Notes under the pieces: generated by a model | Database searches by the model: none | Told to the model about the DNA's origin: nothing | Seen by the model: only the letters and a program-made list of their open reading frames with translations | From: an uncultured Burkholderiales bacterium | GTDB taxonomy: Bacteria; Pseudomonadota; Gammaproteobacteria; Burkholderiales; Burkholderiaceae_C | Assembly: GCA_937891665.1 (NCBI GenBank) | Contig: CALAGS010000110.1 | Location: forward strand, 1 to 47,353 | Direction: 5' to 3' | DNA length: 47,353 nucleotides | Made by a program: the position numbers and the translations under genes | In this document: positions 1-11,704 of the stretch, piece by piece | How the letters are laid out: each line of letters opens with the position of its first letter | Numbering within the stretch: the first letter of the stretch is position 1

Positions 1-1
1 T

Positions 2-67
2 TGTCCATTCGAGAAGTGTACGGCAGATTGCCGTAAGGTGTGCCATCCAGAGCTAAGTCCTAGATGA
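2..67 (+). CDS. Possible C-terminal end of an unknown Cys-rich protein (partial)
   Basis: The plus-strand frame beginning at base 2 stays open from the window edge to a TGA at 65-67. It encodes about 21 residues with four cysteines (C-P-F-E-K-C, A-D-C and V-C-H), a density more typical of a metal-binding tail than of random sequence. Nothing upstream is visible, so no family can be assigned. If real, the gene would converge on gyrB. The short length makes chance a real possibility. Confidence 0.2.
   Translation, partial: CPFEKCTADCRKVCHPELSPR
19..35. repeat. Small perfect hairpin downstream of gyrB
   Basis: TACGGCA, a 3-base loop GAT, and TGCCGTA form a perfect 7-bp stem about 110 bases beyond the gyrB stop codon. 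No T-run follows on either strand, so it is at best a weak or factor-assisted 3' end for the leftward gyrB transcript. Apart from this hairpin and the possible Cys-rich tail, bases 68-143 hold nothing recognisable. Confidence 0.3.
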
Positions 68-143
68 TTAACACCTTTCGCACATCATAGACATGAGACG
101 CAACGCAGCAGTGTCATTGGCTTGCGCCAAGACACGGCGGACA

Positions 144-2825
<2,682 letters not shown>

Positions 2826-2852
2826 TTAAGTCACCTTCAAGCAGTTCAGGCC

Positions 2853-3962
2853 TTAAATGCGCATGGGCATCACCACATATTTGAACTGGTCGTTTTCTGG
2901 GATGGTGATGAGTGCAGAGCTGTTGGCATCGGCCAAATCAATGCGCACCATGTCTTGGCCCATGTTGGTGAGCACATCGATGATGTAGGTCACGTTGAAG
3001 CCAATTTCAATGCTGTCGCCACCGTAATCAATGTCGAGTTCGTCTACCGCTTCTTCTTGCTCGGCGTTGGTCGACGCTACACGCAATGTGCCGGGGTCCA
3101 AATTCAAACGAACGCCTTTGAATTTATCGCTGGTGAGAATGGCGGTTCGCTGCAAGCAAGACAACAAGGCTTGGCGGCCCAGCGTGAGGTTGTTGCGGTG
3201 GCCTTTGGGAATGACGCGGTTGTAATCGGGGAACTTGCCTTCAACGAGTTTGGTCACAAACTCCATGCCACCAAAACTGAACTTGGCTTGATTGTTGGCA
3301 AACTGCATGTCGATGGCACCTTCTGCGTCGCTCAACAAGCGCTGCATTTCGAGCACGGTTTTACGCGGCAAAATAACTTCTTGTTTGTTGGGAACATCGG
3401 TGTCCAAAGTGGCGGAGGCAAATGCCAAGCGATGACCGTCGGTGGACACCAAAGACAACTGCTTGCCTTCGGCCACAAACAAAATGCCGTTGAGGTAGTA
3501 ACGGATGTCGTGCACGGCCATGGCAAATGACACCTGGCTGAGCAACTGCTTCAAAGTTTTTTGCGGCACGCTAAAAACGGGGCCAAAGCTGGCGGCTTCT
3601 TGCACCAGAGGAAAATCTTCGGCGGGCAATGTTTGCAATGTGAATTTGGATTTGCCGCCCTTCAAAATCAATTTGCTTTGGCTAGACTCCAAGCTGACGG
3701 TTTGATCGGAAGGCATGGTGCGCAAAATGTCGATCAGTTTGCGTGCGCCTACTGTGGTGGTGAAGTCGCCGGCATCGCCATCCATTTCGGCGGTGGTGCG
3801 AATTTGGATTTCAAGATCGCTGGTGGTCAACTGCAGTGCTTTACCAGTTTTGCGGATCAGCACATTGGCCAAAACAGGCAATGTGTGACGACGTTCAACG
3901 ATGCCAGAAACGGATTGCAAAACAGACAGCAATTTGTCTTGGGTGGCCTTCAGTACGATCAT
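2853..3962 (-). CDS. dnaN: DNA polymerase III beta sliding clamp
   Basis: The beta clamp is a ring-shaped processivity factor that tethers DNA polymerase III to DNA. The open frame reaches 4034, but the family N-terminus M-I-V-L-K-A-T-Q begins at the ATG at 3962. A clear Shine-Dalgarno (GAGGAAG, complement of 3965-3971) sits just upstream, so this start is chosen. The resulting 369 residues are normal for the family, and the protein ends with the conserved V-M-P-M-R-I. It lies between dnaA and gyrB on the same strand. Confidence 0.97.
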   Translation of the reverse strand: MIVLKATQDKLLSVLQSVSGIVERRHTLPVLANVLIRKTGKALQLTTSDLEIQIRTTAEMDGDAGDFTTTVGARKLIDILRTMPSDQTVSLESSQSKLILKGGKSKFTLQTLPAEDFPLVQEAASFGPVFSVPQKTLKQLLSQVSFAMAVHDIRYYLNGILFVAEGKQLSLVSTDGHRLAFASATLDTDVPNKQEVILPRKTVLEMQRLLSDAEGAIDMQFANNQAKFSFGGMEFVTKLVEGKFPDYNRVIPKGHRNNLTLGRQALLSCLQRTAILTSDKFKGVRLNLDPGTLRVASTNAEQEEAVDELDIDYGGDSIEIGFNVTYIIDVLTNMGQDMVRIDLADANSSALITIPENDQFKYVVMPMRI

Positions 3963-3977
3963 GTCTTCCTCTGTTTT

Positions 3978-4008
3978 AGGGGCCCCGATTTGGAATTCGG
4001 GCACCCCT
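3978..4008. promoter_or_regulatory. Hairpin in the dnaN leader
   Basis: AGGGG/CCCCT (5 bp) and CCCGA/TCGGG (5 bp) pair around an 8-base loop with a small internal mismatch. The structure sits a few bases upstream of the dnaN ribosome-binding site in the leftward dnaA-dnaN transcript. It lacks a U-run, so it is read as a leader structure that may modulate dnaN translation or dnaA-dnaN readthrough. Confidence 0.35.
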
Positions 4009-4095
4009 AGATTTTCGCTGATTTTTGGCCTCAAATTGCGCTTTTAAAGGCTTAATTCAGCATTCTTTAGGGGGGCTCGGCCACCTACCCCAAAC

Positions 4096-5496
4096 TTAGC
4101 CTTTGAGGGTTTGCTCCAAAACGTGCAATTGTTGGTTCAGCTCGGTCAGTTGCTGGCGTTCTGCGCTGATTTTTCGCACAGCATGCAAGACCGTGGTGTG
4201 GTCGCGTCCACCAAACAACTCGCCAATTTCAGGCAAGCTTTTTTGAGTCAATTCTTTGGCCAAGTACATGGCAATCTGACGCGGCCGGGCAATGCTGGCC
4301 GGGCGCTTTTTGGAGTACATGTCGGCGACCTTGATCTTGTAGTAATCGGCCACCGTTTTTTGAATGTTTTCGACACTGATTTGGCGGTTTTGAATGGACA
4401 ACAAGTCGCGCAGGGCTTCACGTGCCAGTTGGATGGAAATTTCTTTCTGGTTAAAACGCGAATACGCCAAGATTTTGCGCAATGCGCCTTCCAGCTCACG
4501 CACGTTAGAACGCACGTTCTTGGCCACAAAGAAGGCCACTTCTTCTGGCATGACACTGCCTTCACTGATGGCCTTGTTGATCAAAATGGCCACCCGCATT
4601 TCAAGCTCGGGCGGCTCAATGGCCACCGTGAGGCCCGAATCAAATCGGGATACCAAGCGCTCATGGATGTCAGCCAAGCCTTTCGGATAGGTGTCGCTGG
4701 TCATGACAATGTGCGACTTTTTGGCCAGCAAGGCCTCAAAGGCGTTGAAAAACTCTTCCTGGGTGCGATCTTTGTTGGCAAAGAATTGCACGTCGTCAAT
4801 GAGGAGCAAATCGAGCGAGTGGTATCGGTGCTTGAACTCGTCAAATGTTTTGCGTTGATAGGCTTTAACCACATCCGAGACAAACTGCTCAGCGTGAATG
4901 TAGAGAACTTTGGCGTCGGGCCTGTCGGCCAACAACTTATTTCCCACCGCATGCACCAAGTGGGTCTTGCCCAAACCCACGCCACCGTAGATGAAAAGTG
5001 GGTTGTAAAGGTGGCCGGGCATGGTGGCCACATGCATGGCTGCAGCGCGGGCCATGCGGTTGGCAGAGCCTTCCACCAAGGTATCAAAAGTGAGGGCCGT
5101 GTTCAAACGGTGACGATGGCCATCGGCGGGCACTTCATCGGGCGCATCGACTGTTTCTGGCCTGGCTTCCAAAGCAGCTTTCGCCATTGAAAATGCTGTT
5201 TTTCCTTGAACTTCTCTAGTAGCGAGTGCTAACTCAATTTGAATTTTTTGGCCGTGCAATCGAGACAAGACGTCAGCCAATTTGGCACTGTATTGGGCCC
5301 GTATCCAATCTAATTTGAATCGGTTGGCCACAAACAATGTGACCTTAGAAAGGTCATCTGAAACCTGGGCGGTCAGCGGCTTGATCCAAGTGTTGAATTG
5401 CTGCTCAGGGATCTCCTGAGCCAGCTCGTCTAGGCACACCTGCCAAAGCGCTTGGCCAGCTTCGTCTGCGTCTGAGGGATGCTGTCCGTTGCTCAT
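4096..5496 (-). CDS. dnaA: Chromosomal replication initiator DnaA
   Basis: DnaA is the AAA+ initiator that binds DnaA boxes at oriC, melts the origin and loads helicase. The 466-residue protein shows N-terminal domain I, a variable linker (about 90-130), the Walker A G-G-V-G-L-G-K-T near 171-178, Walker B L-L-I-D-D-V near 232, and the domain IV helix-turn-helix signature F-G-G-R-D-H-T-T-V near the C-terminus. ATG at 5496 is preferred; a TTG two codons earlier (5502) is in frame. The perfect DnaA box at 5562-5570 lies just upstream and is well placed for autoregulation. Confidence 0.98.
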   Translation of the reverse strand: MSNGQHPSDADEAGQALWQVCLDELAQEIPEQQFNTWIKPLTAQVSDDLSKVTLFVANRFKLDWIRAQYSAKLADVLSRLHGQKIQIELALATREVQGKTAFSMAKAALEARPETVDAPDEVPADGHRHRLNTALTFDTLVEGSANRMARAAAMHVATMPGHLYNPLFIYGGVGLGKTHLVHAVGNKLLADRPDAKVLYIHAEQFVSDVVKAYQRKTFDEFKHRYHSLDLLLIDDVQFFANKDRTQEEFFNAFEALLAKKSHIVMTSDTYPKGLADIHERLVSRFDSGLTVAIEPPELEMRVAILINKAISEGSVMPEEVAFFVAKNVRSNVRELEGALRKILAYSRFNQKEISIQLAREALRDLLSIQNRQISVENIQKTVADYYKIKVADMYSKKRPASIARPRQIAMYLAKELTQKSLPEIGELFGGRDHTTVLHAVRKISAERQQLTELNQQLHVLEQTLKG

Positions 5497-5561
5497 TGGC
5501 AAGCGCCTAGGGTGTGGACAGATGGTTGTTTCATTGGACTCAAAAGTAACTTTATCAAGAG

Positions 5562-5570
5562 TTTATCCAC
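5562..5570 (+). promoter_or_regulatory. Consensus DnaA box
   Basis: TTATCCACA is an exact match to the DnaA-box consensus, about 66 bases upstream of the dnaA start codon. Known roles of such a box are origin binding and dnaA autorepression. Confidence 0.75.
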
Positions 5571-5655
5571 ATGCACGGCGGACAGCTTGTGCCATCATAA
5601 ACCAGAATTTTCAGGTGGGTCCATGGATATTTTCTGGGCCCATCAGGGTATGAGT

Positions 5656-5684
5656 TTGCCAGCCCCCATAAAGTTTGCGATAAT
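5656..5684 (+). promoter_or_regulatory. Sigma-70 promoter for rpmH
   Basis: TTGCCA (5656-5661) and GATAAT (5679-5684) are separated by exactly 17 bases, a good match to the -35/-10 consensus. Transcription would begin near 5691, about 26 bases before the rpmH ATG, and could serve the rpmH-rnpA-yidD-yidC run. Confidence 0.6.
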
Positions 5685-5716
5685 CGACGGTTTCCCCCAA
5701 AAATATCTGATTCAAA

Positions 5717-5851
5717 ATGAAACGCACTTATCAACCCTCTAAGACACGCCGCGCTCGTACACACGGCTTTTTGGTTCGCATGAAAACACGTGGTGGCCGC
5801 GCTGTGATCAATGCACGCCGCGCCAAAGGCCGTAAACGCTTGGCTGCTTAA
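5717..5851 (+). CDS. rpmH: 50S ribosomal protein L34
   Basis: L34 is a small, very basic protein of the large ribosomal subunit. The 44 codons from ATG 5717 to TAA 5849-5851 translate to [10 protein letters not shown], with the family core H-G-F-L-V-R-M and G-R-K-R-L at the end. This is full length for the family. It heads the conserved rpmH-rnpA-yidD-yidC-mnmE order, downstream of the promoter at 5656-5684. There is no obvious Shine-Dalgarno sequence. Confidence 0.97.
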   Translation: MKRTYQPSKTRRARTHGFLVRMKTRGGRAVINARRAKGRKRLAA

Positions 5852-5859
5852 GCCTGGTT

Positions 5860-5882
5860 ATTGCCCTTGTTGATTGGGCAAT
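5860..5882 (+). terminator. Hairpin in the rpmH-rnpA gap
   Basis: ATTGCCC and GGGCAAT pair as a 7-bp stem around a 9-base loop, starting nine bases after the rpmH stop codon. No U-run follows. It may act as a partial terminator or processing site, which would help explain how L34 is made in large excess over the RNase P protein. Confidence 0.4.
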
Positions 5883-5901
5883 CCCATGACTCGGCAGTGG
5901 T

Positions 5902-6315
5902 GTGCAGCGATTAAAAACCCGCCCTCAATTCCAAGCTGCCCTCGCAGGTGGCACGGTTTCTCGCACCCCTCATTTCGCATTGCATCGACTCAGCTTGCCT
6001 AACTCAGGCACAACTGCAGCCAACCCACAGGTTGAAGATGCACATGCCCCTCTCTTTCACCCTCAAGCTGTTTGGCTTGGTGCCATGGTGCCTAAACGTT
6101 GGGCCCGACGTGCCGTCACTCGCAACACCATCAAGCGACAAATCTACGCCATCAGTGCGCAGTTTGAAGTTCGATTGCCCTGTGCAGCCCACGTTGTTCG
6201 ATTGCGTTCAGGATTTGATCGGAAACAATTCATCAGCGCCACCTCCACACTCCTCAAGCAAGCTGTGCGGCTTGAGCTAGAGCAGTTGTTTGAACACGCA
6301 ACCAACAAGCCATGA
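5902..6315 (+). CDS. rnpA: Ribonuclease P protein component
   Basis: RnpA is the protein subunit that assists the catalytic RNA of RNase P in 5' maturation of tRNAs. The 137-residue product starts at GTG 5902 (M-Q-R-L-K-T) and carries the signature R-N-T-I-K-R-Q-I near the middle, preceded by a basic patch (V-P-K-R-W-A-R-R-A-V). A family-unusual stretch of about 20 residues (around 34-55) lies before the W-L-G-A-M-V strand. The gene follows rpmH and overlaps yidD by four bases, so translation is probably coupled. Confidence 0.93.
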   Translation: MQRLKTRPQFQAALAGGTVSRTPHFALHRLSLPNSGTTAANPQVEDAHAPLFHPQAVWLGAMVPKRWARRAVTRNTIKRQIYAISAQFEVRLPCAAHVVRLRSGFDRKQFISATSTLLKQAVRLELEQLFEHATNKP

Positions 6316-6596
6316 TTCAGAAACTATTGATCGGCATTGTGAAAGGGTATCGCCTTTTTCTCAGCCCTTGGTTAGGATCGGCTTGTCGGTTTGAGCCCAC
6401 CTGCTCTGTTTACGCCATCGACGCTTTAAAGCAACATGGCGCCGGAGTTGGCAGTTATCTCACCCTCAGACGTATAGGCCGTTGCCAGCCATGGTGCAAC
6501 GGCGGCCACGACCCGGTGCCCGAACAAGCACCCAAGTGGCTTTCGCGTTTATTGCATCACCCGTTAACTCACCCCTCTTCGAAGAAGTCTTCATGA
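6312..6596 (+). CDS. yidD: Membrane protein insertion efficiency factor YidD
   Basis: YidD is a small inner-membrane-associated protein that helps YidC/Sec insert membrane proteins. The 94-residue product shows the family N-terminus (K-G-Y-R-L-F-L-S-P), the conserved C-R-F-x-P-T-C-S motif and C-x-P-W-C-x-G-G-x-D-P-V-P. It overlaps rnpA upstream by ATGA and yidC downstream by ATGA (6593-6596), giving a tightly coupled run. Confidence 0.95.
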   Translation: MIQKLLIGIVKGYRLFLSPWLGSACRFEPTCSVYAIDALKQHGAGVGSYLTLRRIGRCQPWCNGGHDPVPEQAPKWLSRLLHHPLTHPSSKKSS

Positions 6597-8296
6597 ACGA
6601 TATTCGCCGCACCTTTTTATGGGTCATTTTTGGCTTCTCCATGGTTCTTCTATGGGACCAATGGCAGGTTTACAACGGGAACAAGGCCACGTTCTTCCCT
6701 GCGCCTACAGCGGCACCCGCCGACAAAGCAACGGCAGCGGCCACGCCTTCTGCGGTCAAAGACTTGCCCGTTGCATCCGCCCCAATTGCAGCCACCAACA
6801 CGCCAGCCGGGCCCTCACAAGTTCCAGTTTCTGCCAACGCGCCTGTAGCCACCCCACTCGAGCGCATTGATGTCAGCACCGATGTTTTAAAGCTAAGCTT
6901 TGACACGGAGGGCGGCTCCCTTGTGCGTTCCGAGTTCTTGAAGTTTGGAGACGTTGCAGACGAGCAGAAGCCTTTTGTTTTGTTGGACCAAAGCAAGTCT
7001 CGCGTCTATTTGGCGCAAACGGGCCTGATCGGCGGCCCCTTTGCCTCGCACAAAACACCCATGAAATTCACTGGCGAGCGTGAGCTCAAAGCGGGCCAAA
7101 ATGAACTGACCTTGACATTTGAGTCTGCCGATACGGGTGGCTTGAAATTGGTCAAAACATACACCTTGACACGCGGCAGTTATGCCTTGAAAGTTTCGCA
7201 CAAAGTTGTCAACACAGGCGCGGCACCTGCGGCGCCGCAACTGTATGTCCAGCTCGTGCGCGATGGCAACAAGCCTGAAGGTGAGTCTTCTTTTTACATG
7301 ACCTTCACGGGCCCCGCTGTTTACACCGATGCGAAAAAATTCCAAAAGCTTGAGTTCTCTGACATCGAAAAAGGCAAAGCCGATTTTGAGAAAACAACCC
7401 AACAAGGTTATGTGGCCATGGTGCAGCACTACTTTGCATCAGCCTGGTTGCTGCCTGAAAACACTTCTCGCGAAAACTTTGCCCGAAAAGTGGACACCAA
7501 TTTGTACGCCGTTGGCATGATCACGCCCTTCAATGAGCTTGCACCTGGTCAAAGTAAAACCATGGACGTCACCCTCTTTGTCGGCCCTCAAGAAGAAAAA
7601 ATACTCGAGGCTTTAGCACCCGGCTTGGAGTTGGTCAAAGACTACGGTTGGTTAACCGTCCTGGCAAAACCACTTTACTGGTTGCTCGATCGCTTGTTTG
7701 GCTTTTTGCAAAACTGGGGTTGGGCCATTGTGGCCTTGGTGTTCTTGCTCAAGTTGGCGTTCTATTGGCTCAATGCCAAGGCCTATTCCAGCATGGCCAA
7801 GATGAAGGCCATCAATCCCAAAATCATGGAAATGCGCGAACGTCTGAAAGACAACCCACAACAAATGCAGCAAGAAATGATGCGCATTTACCGCGAAGAG
7901 AAAGTCAACCCCATGGGGGGTTGCTTCCCCATCATGGTTCAAATTCCTGTTTTCATCGCGCTTTATTGGGTCCTGTTATCCTCCGTTGAAATGCGCAATG
8001 CGCCCTGGATTGGCTGGATTCAAGACTTATCCGCACCCGACCCCTACTTCATTTTGCCCGTGGTCATGACGCTCTCTACCTTGCTGCAAACCGCGCTCAA
8101 CCCAGCGCCCCCAGATCCAATGCAAGCCAAGCTGATGTGGATCATGCCCTTGGTGTTCAGCGTCATGTTCTTCTTTTTCCCAGCGGGCTTGGTGCTTTAC
8201 TGGATCACCAACAACATTTTGTCAATTGCACAGCAATGGATGATCAACACCAGAATGGGTGTACCGCCGCAGTTCAATTTGCCAAAATTCAATTGA
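6593..8296 (+). CDS. yidC: Membrane protein insertase YidC
   Basis: YidC inserts and folds inner-membrane proteins, alone or with SecYEG. The open frame extends upstream to 6482, but the family start M-N-D-I-R-R-T is at ATG 6593, overlapping the yidD stop. The 567-residue protein has an N-terminal transmembrane anchor (about 5-22), a low-complexity Ala/Pro linker, a large periplasmic beta domain, and the conserved five-helix core from about residue 360, with N-P-M-G-G-C-F-P and the terminal membrane helices. Length and layout fit proteobacterial YidC. Confidence 0.98.
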   Translation: MNDIRRTFLWVIFGFSMVLLWDQWQVYNGNKATFFPAPTAAPADKATAAATPSAVKDLPVASAPIAATNTPAGPSQVPVSANAPVATPLERIDVSTDVLKLSFDTEGGSLVRSEFLKFGDVADEQKPFVLLDQSKSRVYLAQTGLIGGPFASHKTPMKFTGERELKAGQNELTLTFESADTGGLKLVKTYTLTRGSYALKVSHKVVNTGAAPAAPQLYVQLVRDGNKPEGESSFYMTFTGPAVYTDAKKFQKLEFSDIEKGKADFEKTTQQGYVAMVQHYFASAWLLPENTSRENFARKVDTNLYAVGMITPFNELAPGQSKTMDVTLFVGPQEEKILEALAPGLELVKDYGWLTVLAKPLYWLLDRLFGFLQNWGWAIVALVFLLKLAFYWLNAKAYSSMAKMKAINPKIMEMRERLKDNPQQMQQEMMRIYREEKVNPMGGCFPIMVQIPVFIALYWVLLSSVEMRNAPWIGWIQDLSAPDPYFILPVVMTLSTLLQTALNPAPPDPMQAKLMWIMPLVFSVMFFFFPAGLVLYWITNNILSIAQQWMINTRMGVPPQFNLPKFN

Positions 8297-8347
8297 ACGC
8301 CCGCCATTCAACAGCAGGACCCATTGGCCTGCATTGAAATGACCAAC

Positions 8348-8371
8348 ACAGGGCCGCTCATGCGGCCCTGT
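8348..8371 (+). terminator. Terminator hairpin after yidC
   Basis: ACAGGGCCGC and GCGGCCCTGT form a perfect 10-bp stem around TCAT, 50 bases after the yidC stop and 29 bases before mnmE. The following sequence (TGCTTTGCC) is only moderately T-rich, so termination may be partial. Confidence 0.65.
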
Positions 8372-8399
8372 TGCTTTGCCTCATTGATGTTTTAAATTT

Positions 8400-9842
8400 A
8401 TGACCGCCCTGTTGTCTCGCCATCAAGACCCCATCATCGCCATTGCCACTGCCCCTGGCAGAGGCGCTGTGGGCATCGTGCGAGTTTCAGGGCCGCACTT
8501 GAAAACTTGGGCTGACGCTTTTTGCGGCAAGCCACTCCAGGCACGTCAAGCACATTACTTGCCCTTCAACGACGACACAGGCGAGCCCATCGACCAAGGA
8601 CTGGCCATCTTCTTTCCTGGCCCTCACTCCTATACGGGCGAGGATGTCCTTGAGTTGCAAGCTCACGGGGGTCCTGTGGTCTTGCAGTTGCTCTTAGCGC
8701 GCTGCATTGAGTTGGCGGAGTCTGTCAACCCGCACACGGGCAAGGTATTGCTTCAGGGTCTTCGCTTAGCGCAAGCTGGCGAATTCACACAACGCGCATT
8801 TCTGAATGACAAAATTGATTTGGCACAAGCCGAAGCCATTGCCGATTTGATTGATGCGTCCACCAGTGCCGCTGCACGCAGTGCCAGCAGGTCTTTGGCC
8901 GGCGTGTTCTCTCAAGAAATTCATAGGCTGCGCGACAGCTTGGTTCACTTGCGCATGTTGGTCGAAGCCACTTTGGATTTCCCGGAAGAAGAAATTGATT
9001 TTTTGCAGAAAGCCGATGCCCAGGGTCAGCTCGAGCGGCTTCAAACGCAACTTGAAAAAGTATTGGTGCGTACCCAGCAAGGCGCATTGCTGCGTGAGGG
9101 CATCAAGGTGGTCATTGCAGGCCAACCCAATGCCGGAAAAAGCTCACTGCTCAATGCCTTGGCGGGTGCCGAGTTGGCCATCGTCACCCCCATTGCAGGC
9201 ACCACGCGCGATGTGGTGCAACAAACCATTCAAATTGAAGGCGTGCCCATTCACATCATTGATACCGCAGGCCTGCGCGAAGGCGAGGGTATTGATGAGG
9301 TGGAGCAAATTGGCATTCAACGCGCTTGGGCCCAAATTGCTGGCGCAGATGCTGTCTTGTTTTTGCACGACCTGACGCGCAGTCATGACCCGGAGTATTT
9401 GCAGGCCGATCTCAAAATACAAGGAAGCCTTGCCGCGCAACTTCCGCATGGCGTGACTGTGCTAAACGTCTGGAACAAGTTCGACCTTGCGCCTGATGCT
9501 TCAACACCTCGCGCCAGTGACAACGCCTCCAATGACATTGATTTGTCTGCCAAAACAGGGCTGGGCATTGAACAACTTCGAGCCAAGTTGCTTCAGACAG
9601 CAGGCTGGCAACCGGCCAGTGAAGGTTTGTACTTGGCGCGCGCGCGGCATGTCCAAGCACTCAAACGTGTTCAGTCGCACATTGAAATGGCCGATGCGCA
9701 TTTGCGCGCGCAAGCCCAGTCACTGGACTTGTTGGCTGAAGAGTTGCGCTTGTCGCAAACAGCTTTGAATGAAATTACAGGCGAGTTCAACGCCGACGAT
9801 TTGCTGGGCGTTATTTTCTCCAGCTTTTGCATTGGTAAATAA
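8400..9842 (+). CDS. mnmE: tRNA modification GTPase MnmE
   Basis: MnmE (TrmE) works with MnmG to add the carboxymethylaminomethyl group to U34 of certain tRNAs. The 480-residue protein begins with the folate-binding N-terminal domain ([14 protein letters not shown]) and continues into a helical domain. The G domain is inserted from about residue 230: [15 protein letters not shown] and N-K-F-D. It ends with the diagnostic C-I-G-K motif. Only three bases separate it from the next gene. Confidence 0.98.
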   Translation: MTALLSRHQDPIIAIATAPGRGAVGIVRVSGPHLKTWADAFCGKPLQARQAHYLPFNDDTGEPIDQGLAIFFPGPHSYTGEDVLELQAHGGPVVLQLLLARCIELAESVNPHTGKVLLQGLRLAQAGEFTQRAFLNDKIDLAQAEAIADLIDASTSAAARSASRSLAGVFSQEIHRLRDSLVHLRMLVEATLDFPEEEIDFLQKADAQGQLERLQTQLEKVLVRTQQGALLREGIKVVIAGQPNAGKSSLLNALAGAELAIVTPIAGTTRDVVQQTIQIEGVPIHIIDTAGLREGEGIDEVEQIGIQRAWAQIAGADAVLFLHDLTRSHDPEYLQADLKIQGSLAAQLPHGVTVLNVWNKFDLAPDASTPRASDNASNDIDLSAKTGLGIEQLRAKLLQTAGWQPASEGLYLARARHVQALKRVQSHIEMADAHLRAQAQSLDLLAEELRLSQTALNEITGEFNADDLLGVIFSSFCIGK

Positions 9843-9845
9843 CAC

Positions 9846-11633
9846 ATGGCCAAGACGCCCATCATCGATCGACCTGCACCACAAAATCCAAAGTCATTGA
9901 GTGGCTTGATGCCTTTTTTAAAACCTTATAAGTTACAAATTGGTTTAGCGATGGTCTTCTTGGTCTTGGCTGCAGCCTCTACCTTGATTTTTCCAGTTGC
10001 ATTGCGTCAATTGATAGACAACGGCTTGCAGCACCCCGACCCCGGCGCACAGGCCATGGCATTGCAAGGCAATTTCATGATGTTGTTTGGTGTTGCCGTT
10101 GCACTGGGTTTGTTTTCTGCGGCGCGCTTTTTCACCGTCAGTTGGCTAGGCGAGCGCGTGACAACCGATTTGCGCAATGCGGTTTACAGCCATGTCTTGA
10201 AGCAGAGCCCCGCTTTTTTTGAAACCACCCCTACTGGCGAAGTCATTAGCCGCCTGGTGGCCGACACCACCTTGGTTCAAACCGTGGTTGGCAGTTCTTT
10301 GTCAATGGGCTTGCGCAATGCCGTCATGGGTGTGGGTGCCTTGGCCATGTTGGTATGGGCCCACCCCACTGTCATGCTGCAATTGGTTGTGACCGTGGTG
10401 TTGGTTGTGTGGCCAGCCACCCTCTATGGTCGCCGCGTACGCCGTTTGTCACGCGCCAGCCAAGACCGCGTGGCCGATGCCAGCAGCATTGCCACCGAAA
10501 TTTTGAATGCCATGCCGGTGGTGCAAAGCTACACGGCCGAAAACCGTGAAGCAGCGCGTTTTGCAAGCGCTACAGAACAAGGCTTTCAAACAGCCATTCG
10601 GCGCACGCGCGCACGCTCGGTACTGGTCGCCTTCATCATCATTGCCAATGCTGCTTTCTTGCTGTGGGGTTTGTATCAGGGCACACAAGCAGTTCTAGCA
10701 GGTGAACTCTCAGCAGGTCAGTTGGGCCAAGCCGTTTTGTATGTGATTATTTTTGCAGGTGCTGTGGCTGTGCTGGGTGAAACCTATGGCGATTTGCTGC
10801 GTGCTGCAGGCGCCACAGAGCGACTCATGGAGTTGCTCAGCAGCGTATCGCCCGTGCAATCACCTGCAAAGCCAGTCACTTCTATCGCACCATCGACTGG
10901 CAGTACTTTGAAATTTGAATCACTCCAATTTCATTACCCTTCTCGTCCTTCTCAATTGGCACTGCAAGACTTTTCAGTGGCCATTGAAGCGGGCCAAACA
11001 GTGGCACTGGTTGGCCCGAGTGGTGCGGGCAAAACCACTTTGTTTGGTTTGTTGCTTCGTTATTACGACCCGCAACAAGGACGCATTGTGTTGGATGGTG
11101 TGCCCATTCAAAACCTCAGCCTGCACGACCTTCGACAACGCATTGGCATCGTGCCGCAAGAGCCTGTTCTTTTTTCAAGCAGTGCCATGGACAACATCCG
11201 CTACGGCAAACCAGATGCAAGCGACGAGGAGGTGAAGGCTGCGGCCGTGGCTGCATTTGCTGACGAGTTCATCGTCGACCTGCCAGATGGCTACAACACG
11301 TTTCTGGGTGAGCGTGGCGTGCGTTTATCAGGCGGTCAACGTCAACGCATTGCCATTGCGCGCGCCATGCTCAAAAATCCACCGCTCTTGCTGTTGGACG
11401 AAGCCACCAGCGCCTTGGATGCACACAGTGAGCGCATGGTTCAAGCCGCTTTGGAGTCGGCCATGCGCGGTCGAACCACCTTGGTCATCGCGCACCGACT
11501 TGCCACTGTACAAAAAGCTGACAACATTTTGGTCTTGGAGCATGGCCACTTGGTAGAGCAAGGTAAGCATGCAGCGCTGGTTGAAATGGGCGGTGTTTAT
11601 GCCGGCTTGGCAGCGCTTCAGTTCAACGCTTGA
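9846..11633 (+). CDS. ABC exporter half-transporter (permease fused to ATPase)
   Basis: This 595-residue protein has an N-terminal six-helix membrane domain (about 25-320) and a C-terminal ATPase domain. The ATPase shows Walker A G-P-S-G-A-G-K-T-T near 390, signature L-S-G-G-Q-R-Q-R near 493, Walker B L-L-L-L-D-E-A-T near 514, and H-loop I-A-H-R-L. This is the MsbA/ABCB homodimer layout, expected to export a lipid or hydrophobic compound from the cytoplasm. The substrate cannot be read from the sequence. It starts three bases after mnmE and is probably cotranscribed. It is not necessarily MsbA itself, so no symbol is given. Confidence 0.9.
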   Translation: MAKTPIIDRPAPQNPKSLSGLMPFLKPYKLQIGLAMVFLVLAAASTLIFPVALRQLIDNGLQHPDPGAQAMALQGNFMMLFGVAVALGLFSAARFFTVSWLGERVTTDLRNAVYSHVLKQSPAFFETTPTGEVISRLVADTTLVQTVVGSSLSMGLRNAVMGVGALAMLVWAHPTVMLQLVVTVVLVVWPATLYGRRVRRLSRASQDRVADASSIATEILNAMPVVQSYTAENREAARFASATEQGFQTAIRRTRARSVLVAFIIIANAAFLLWGLYQGTQAVLAGELSAGQLGQAVLYVIIFAGAVAVLGETYGDLLRAAGATERLMELLSSVSPVQSPAKPVTSIAPSTGSTLKFESLQFHYPSRPSQLALQDFSVAIEAGQTVALVGPSGAGKTTLFGLLLRYYDPQQGRIVLDGVPIQNLSLHDLRQRIGIVPQEPVLFSSSAMDNIRYGKPDASDEEVKAAAVAAFADEFIVDLPDGYNTFLGERGVRLSGGQRQRIAIARAMLKNPPLLLLDEATSALDAHSERMVQAALESAMRGRTTLVIAHRLATVQKADNILVLEHGHLVEQGKHAALVEMGGVYAGLAALQFNA

Positions 11634-11704
11634 TAAGCGGCTGGGGTCTTCAAGCCCGTTGTGTGCCTTGACATCTAGGCTTCAATTTCAGTTACAGTTT
11701 CAGT

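Larger units (their letters stand above)
5497..5716. other. Putative oriC region (dnaA-rpmH intergenic)
   Basis: The divergent gap between dnaA and rpmH is the usual origin position in relatives. It contains one perfect DnaA box (5562-5570), a weak box on the other strand (TGTGGACAG, 5513-5521) and the degenerate TTATCAAGA (5551-5559). An A/T-richer stretch near 5665-5716 could be the unwinding element. Genes on both sides point away from it. The gap is short and poor in boxes, so parts of the origin may lie elsewhere. Confidence 0.5.

Noticed and set aside
19..35. Hairpin considered as a partition or dif-type site
   Set aside because: The 7-bp stem does not match parS or dif consensus; kept only as a minor hairpin.
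4111..5190. 359-codon open frame antisense to dnaA
   Set aside because: Shadow of dnaA with no recognisable domain; dnaA motifs are complete on the other strand.
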